From Saccharomonospora amisosensis (GTDB lineage: Bacteria; Actinomycetota; Actinomycetes; Mycobacteriales; Pseudonocardiaceae), in assembly GCF_011761185.1 (NCBI RefSeq), contig NZ_JAAOYM010000001.1:1054001-1118000 (forward strand): DNA of 64,000 bases. The letters are read 5' to 3'. A program made the translations under genes and the position numbers. Positions 63,904 through 64,000 of this stretch are shown here, in pieces. The notes beneath the pieces were generated by a model. It had not been told where the DNA came from, made no database searches, and worked only from the letters and a program-made list of their open reading frames with translations. Numbering within the stretch: the first letter of the stretch is position 1; every line of letters starts with the position of its first letter.

Positions 63904-64000
63904 TCAGAAATTGCTGCGCGTGCCGATCTGCGCACGGCGACGCTTGAGTGCACGCCGCTCGTCTTCGCTCATGCCGCCCCAGACGCCTGCGTCCTGGCCG
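63904..64000 (-). CDS. whiB1: WhiB1, C-terminal part (cut by window end)
   Basis: The last 32 codons of a Wbl protein, read on the minus strand from the window edge to TGA at 63904. The visible peptide has the turn GVWGGMSEDERRALKRRRAQ, followed by IGTRSNF, the WhiB1 form of the C-terminal DNA-binding region. The four cluster cysteines lie beyond base 64000. WhiB1 is an essential [4Fe-4S] nitric oxide-responsive regulator that binds the main sigma factor. Placement convergent to pdtaS is as in mycobacteria (Rv3219-Rv3220c). Confidence 0.9.
   Translation of the reverse strand, partial: GQDAGVWGGMSEDERRALKRRRAQIGTRSNF

Overview
The window is 64 kb of very GC-rich, gene-dense actinobacterial chromosome. 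Mycothiol synthesis (mshB), MtrA-MtrB-LpqB, WhiB regulators, a SigR-RsrA pair and a PPE/EspG/DUF3558 cluster point to the Pseudonocardiaceae (Amycolatopsis, Saccharomonospora or Prauserella type). This is inferred from gene content and order; no rRNA or other taxonomic marker is present. No tRNA, rRNA, CRISPR array, insertion sequence, prophage or attachment site was seen.

Layout. (1) 1-6.6 kb: the end of an ABC importer ATPase, then a LolA-like protein plus ABC exporter operon divergent from a two-component system, with NUDIX and YciI genes. (2) 6.7-19.8 kb: the mycobacterial order typA-lpqW-mshB-(Rv1171-like), into which a five-gene peptide ABC transporter (SBP, two permeases, two ATPases) has been placed on the minus strand; then an unknown gene and an M50 protease. 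(3) 20-28.9 kb: a whiB2-centred envelope/mannose cluster: whiB2, a 1,122-residue glycosyltransferase, an Rv3259-type protein, DUF3499, manB, Trm112, an Rv3256c-type protein and manA, which supplies mannose phosphates for lipoglycans. (4) 29-37 kb: accessory genes: a membrane protein, an AfsR-type SARP/NB-ARC/TPR regulator, a cation efflux protein, an LAxTG surface protein and a lipase-like polytopic membrane protein. (5) 37.2-48.5 kb: tmk, an IclR regulator, mtrA-mtrB-lpqB, comF, hpf, secA and an Rv3235-like gene. (6) 48.6-52.2 kb: a small HAD protein and a four-gene type VII secretion accessory module of visibly lower GC at its start. (7) 52.2-64 kb: an RNA methylase, a WS/DGAT-like gene, an Rv3231c-like gene, pruA, a lipoprotein, rsgA, a SRAP gene, a hydrolase, ybaK, sigR-rsrA, a 24-residue ribosomal protein gene, pdtaS and the end of whiB1.

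How it fits together. Envelope growth and its control dominate (MtrAB-LpqB, SecA, LpqW, ManA/ManB, WhiB2, the large glycosyltransferase). A second theme is thiol stress: sigR carries an exact GGAAT-N18-GTT autoregulatory promoter, whose predicted start site falls on an in-frame GTG that would give a 48-residue N-terminal extension (a SigR-prime form). A similar promoter precedes hpf, which may link thiol stress to ribosome hibernation. Many genes share a leaderless promoter form, TANNNT followed by 6-8 bases and then the start codon; several starts here were chosen on that basis.
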